Origin: Acanthochlamys bracteata
Lineage: Eukaryota; Streptophyta; Magnoliopsida; Pandanales; Velloziaceae
Reading direction: 5' to 3'
Length of the DNA stretch: 64,000 nucleotides
Assembly: GCA_019914995.1 (NCBI GenBank)
Contig: CM034128.1
Location: 4,652,501-4,716,500, forward strand
In this document: positions 61,401 through 64,000 of the stretch, piece by piece
How the letters are laid out: every line of letters begins with the position of its first letter
Position numbering within the stretch: the first letter of the stretch is position 1
Program-made: the position numbers and the translations under genes
Notes under the pieces: generated by a model
Database searches by the model: none
What the model saw: only the letters and a program-made list of their open reading frames with translations
Told to the model about the DNA's origin: nothing

Positions 61401-63734
61401 GGAGGAGGTGGAAACTGGTCTTTCTTTGTTTATAAGAGCAAGTAAGGAAACATAAAGAAAGTATACTTCAGTTAAATCAAGCTGTGGATCTTCCATCGAT
61501 TTGTACAGGAGGCTCTTGAAGTCTTGCATCACCTTCTCAACCTCTTCGAGAACTCGTTTTAGTATTCCTACCTGCACAAGTAATATCCCCTAAGTAGATC
61601 CTTTATGAACAATGGATGTAAAGAAACCTCAAAATAGTATTTCCTTAGTGATGCACAGAACACAAGATGGAATATTTCTGACTTTTGGACAAATTTCTGG
61701 ACAATCTTTCAAGATAGTCACAGATAACATACAGACATGGAGTTGAGTGAGCTAGAATTGATTGCTTTAGGAATTGTCTAACTACATTAACAAAATAGAA
61801 GAACGAATGCAAAACAACAAAGAAAAAAGAACTCAAGTGATAATTCTGCTACAGCATGGACGGATTTGTGGTTAAATGGCAGTAAGAAGTTTACATACAT
61901 GAGAAGGAAGAACGATGGACTTTGCTTTCTTATATTCTCTTACAGCCAAGTCATATTCGCCTTTAATGATACTCCCACGAATTGTACTTGGCAGATTGAA
62001 CAAGGTCCGGAACCGCTGAAGCATTCCTTGGACAGATCTAATCTTCTCAGCTTGGATCTGAATTTTTAACCATGGTGATAATCAGCAGATAACTGAAGAA
62101 GGATGTTTTACCCTGGATAAATACAATATTCCTATATTAAGGAAGATTTAACAGCTTACTTGTCTCTCAAATAGTGGTTGAAATGCACGATTTGCGATAT
62201 CACTAATTTTCTTTGTAGCATCATGTAGGTGAGCAGTGCCAGCACCTTCAGGATCTTCCTCTATTTGCCTAAGTTTAGATTCAATATCTGCAGGGAACAT
62301 CAATGTCATCCTAGAATAAATAGCATAAATTACCAAAGCAGACTGTGGCAAGGTAAAGAAAGGGAATAGATAACGAGGAGTATGAGATAGATGATACAGG
62401 AAAGAAATACTGGTGTCAAATATCACTTCAAAGATAGCAGCCAAAGAAAGAACGAAAATTCATTATCAATGAGAATACCTACCATCGATAGTTGTTTTAC
62501 ATGAAACGAAGCAGTCAAAATTTTCTTTCACTAGTTGCTTCTTTTGCTGTGTCCTTCCTTTAAGATCAGTTTTTAAAGATAATGCACCAGACTCTAAGTC
62601 TGCTGCACTTGTGTCTTGGTGCACGTGTGAAAGAAAAACCTTAGCATCAAAGTTTGGCGAGTAATACATTACTTTTTCTGCAAAGGAAAAGATAACCAAT
62701 ATCAGATGATAGTCAAGATATTGACAATATGAATAATGCAATAAAGTAGTTAATACAACGTGTCCACCTAAGTAACAACAAATTCAACACTCTATTTTGA
62801 GACATGTTACAATGCTAAAGCAATTGCTTATCACAAAAATTTGAAAAAATAAATTTTTATGTTCCAATTCCAATGGAAAGAAAGCAGAAGAACAACAAAC
62901 GTCCAGACTAATATTACTTTGTCATGTATTCCACCTACATACTCTACCTCTCGAATTGCGGTCTAAGGTGTCAGACCTATCTCTGGCAATGGGAGAGCTG
63001 TCTGATGCTTCAGTAATTAGCCTGAGAGATTTGTTATCTATAACCCTGTACACAGCAAAAAAAGTTGAAATTGCAAACATTTAACAATAGATTTAATAGG
63101 TCAACAGCCATCAAGTTAATGGTTTGACAGAAGTTTCTCAGAGAGCTGAATTTGTTAATAAGTAGCCGCCATAGTCACAATCTACAAAACAATAAGAAGA
63201 TGATACACTTAAATATCTAGTTTTTTCATTAAAAAAAAAGGATTCTGCAGAGCCGGGTCTAATAAGCTGCATAATGTACTTAAACATACAAAATTTCAAC
63301 AATACTTATCTAACGATGGTAACTTAACTCTAAAGTACAATGTAGGAAGATAACAGAACTTTTGAGATACTGATGAAACTAGGGCAACAAAGGGAATGCC
63401 ATTATTATTCAGTGCAAGGGCAGTTAACGAATCGAAAGACACTTTATTATATCTCCTTTTCTCAGAAAGAATAAATAAATAAACACCCGGTAAGTTGAAC
63501 CACATATACAATCAATCCTCAAACCTAATCAAGGGTAGTTACAAGTAATATTATTATATATCAATAAGTAAAAGTTGCATACCCAAGTCCTAAGGGGTCT
63601 AAAACTTCAACACCTCGAGGTAATGACTGGATGTGATTCAGCCCTTTCCGACCAATTACTGATCCTTTCCTATCCAAGGTTTGAGAAACAGGTACTGCTC
63701 TTGTTTCCCGCATTTCACGTACCCTACGAGCAAG
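55437..63734 (-). CDS. SEC5: Exocyst subunit SEC5, N-terminus outside window
   Basis: Twenty-one exons read in one frame: 63734-63583, 63045-62948, 62677-62483, 62287-62160, 62057-61899, 61571-61467, 60627-60553, 60419-60282, 59951-59769, 59614-59462, 58866-58740, 58652-58442, 58074-57959, 57859-57622, 57422-57329, 57176-57099, 57009-56953, 56422-56273, 56056-55844, 55658-55437. That is 20 listed here, plus at least one more off the right edge; the first listed begins in phase 0 after AG. Key segments are EKVMYYSPNFDAKVFLSHVH, QQKKQLVKENFDCFVSCKTT, RSVQGMLQRFRTLFNLPSTI, GEYDLAVREYKKAKSIVLPS, RRLTAVVVHHIPAFWRLALS, LEYFETVLHSYFSPDAHESF, PGHHRRPTRGSEDAASDDRQ and the terminal ALAHQYNADLLEGELERTRL. 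These match plant SEC5A/B. SEC5 is a core subunit of the octameric exocyst, which tethers secretory vesicles at the plasma membrane. It is largely alpha-helical rods. Confidence 0.95.
60830..61229. mobile_element. 400-bp foldback element in a SEC5 intron
   Basis: The left arm (60830-~61010) and right arm (~61032-61229) are near-perfect inverted copies: GGGGAGGGATAG opposite CTATCCCTCCCC, TTTATGGTCGAGGT opposite ACCTCGACCATAAA, GACAGAAAGTAAGAAAACTT opposite AAGTTTTCTTACTTTCTGTC, around an AT loop centred at ~61021. The right arm has an extra ~18 nt (CTAAAGAGAGAGTGCTCC). The element is bordered by (TA)n on both sides (60811-60829 and 61230-61238), so a TA target is possible. It lies wholly within the intron between exons 61467 and 60627. 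No coding. Confidence 0.85.
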
Positions 63735-64000
63735 CTGAAAGAAAACAACCCAGAGTTCACCCATATCCATATTAAAGCAACATTGCATAACAACGCTAAC
63801 ACAAATGGAAATCATTGTTAAGAAATATCATTGGGTGAAAGGAAAAATGCCATATGACAACAAAAGAGAATCTAAACCACAGTTTCGGATGGTTCACTTC
63901 AAGAAAAACATCACAATTTTGTGCTCATCTGTAACCCAATATTTACATATTCAGTTCAGTTAGTTGCCCATGCATGTGCTACATTACTTACTATATATGC

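Noticed and set aside
1-64000. CRISPR arrays, operons, tRNA or rRNA genes
   Set aside because: I saw no regular spacer-repeat arrays, no tRNA cloverleaf motifs and no rRNA-like sequence. The window is eukaryotic nuclear DNA.

Overview
This is nuclear DNA of a flowering plant. The genes have GT-AG introns, the families are plant-specific (ROH1, tubby-like F-box, WAT1-related, plastid fibrillin, SEC5), and the intergenic DNA is very AT-rich and full of small transposons. The sequence does not identify the genus; a woody eudicot or magnoliid is a guess.

Layout, left to right. An NYN + LOTUS RNA-binding/nuclease-type gene runs off the left edge (minus, 1-2285). Next is a badly broken plus-strand copy of a ZW18-like DUF676 serine-esterase gene (3968-10330), interrupted by a ~1.9 kb inverted repeat. 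An intact, intronless ROH1/BYPASS1-family gene follows (minus, 13653-14846), then a four-exon tubby-like F-box gene (minus, 19454-22241). A transposon-dense desert (23.3-31.3 kb) holds a duplicated gene-upstream segment and a Ty3-type gag relic. A seven-exon WAT1-related transporter gene follows (plus, 31842-34052). Then come retrotransposon relics, a minisatellite split by an hAT element, a seven-exon fibrillin-5-like gene (minus, 42356-43824), a copia gag relic, an intronless ISY1 splicing-factor gene (minus, 49644-50567), more transposons, and the 3' twenty or so exons of exocyst subunit SEC5 (minus, 55437 to beyond the right edge).

The genes are unrelated housekeeping or regulatory loci, not a cluster. 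ROH1 and SEC5 both belong to exocyst-related families, but they are ~40 kb apart and this is probably chance.

The most informative content is the mobile DNA. A Tourist-like (PIF/Harbinger-type) MITE family has more than twenty copies with GCGTTTGG-like ends and TTA/TAA target duplications. A non-autonomous hAT family has three copies, two with perfect 8-bp target duplications. A small LTR (TRIM-like) element is nested in a MITE. A near-perfect 400-bp foldback sits in a SEC5 intron. I found no convincing undescribed biological system. The best candidates for a second look are the two long hairpin-forming elements and the duplicated WAT1 upstream region.
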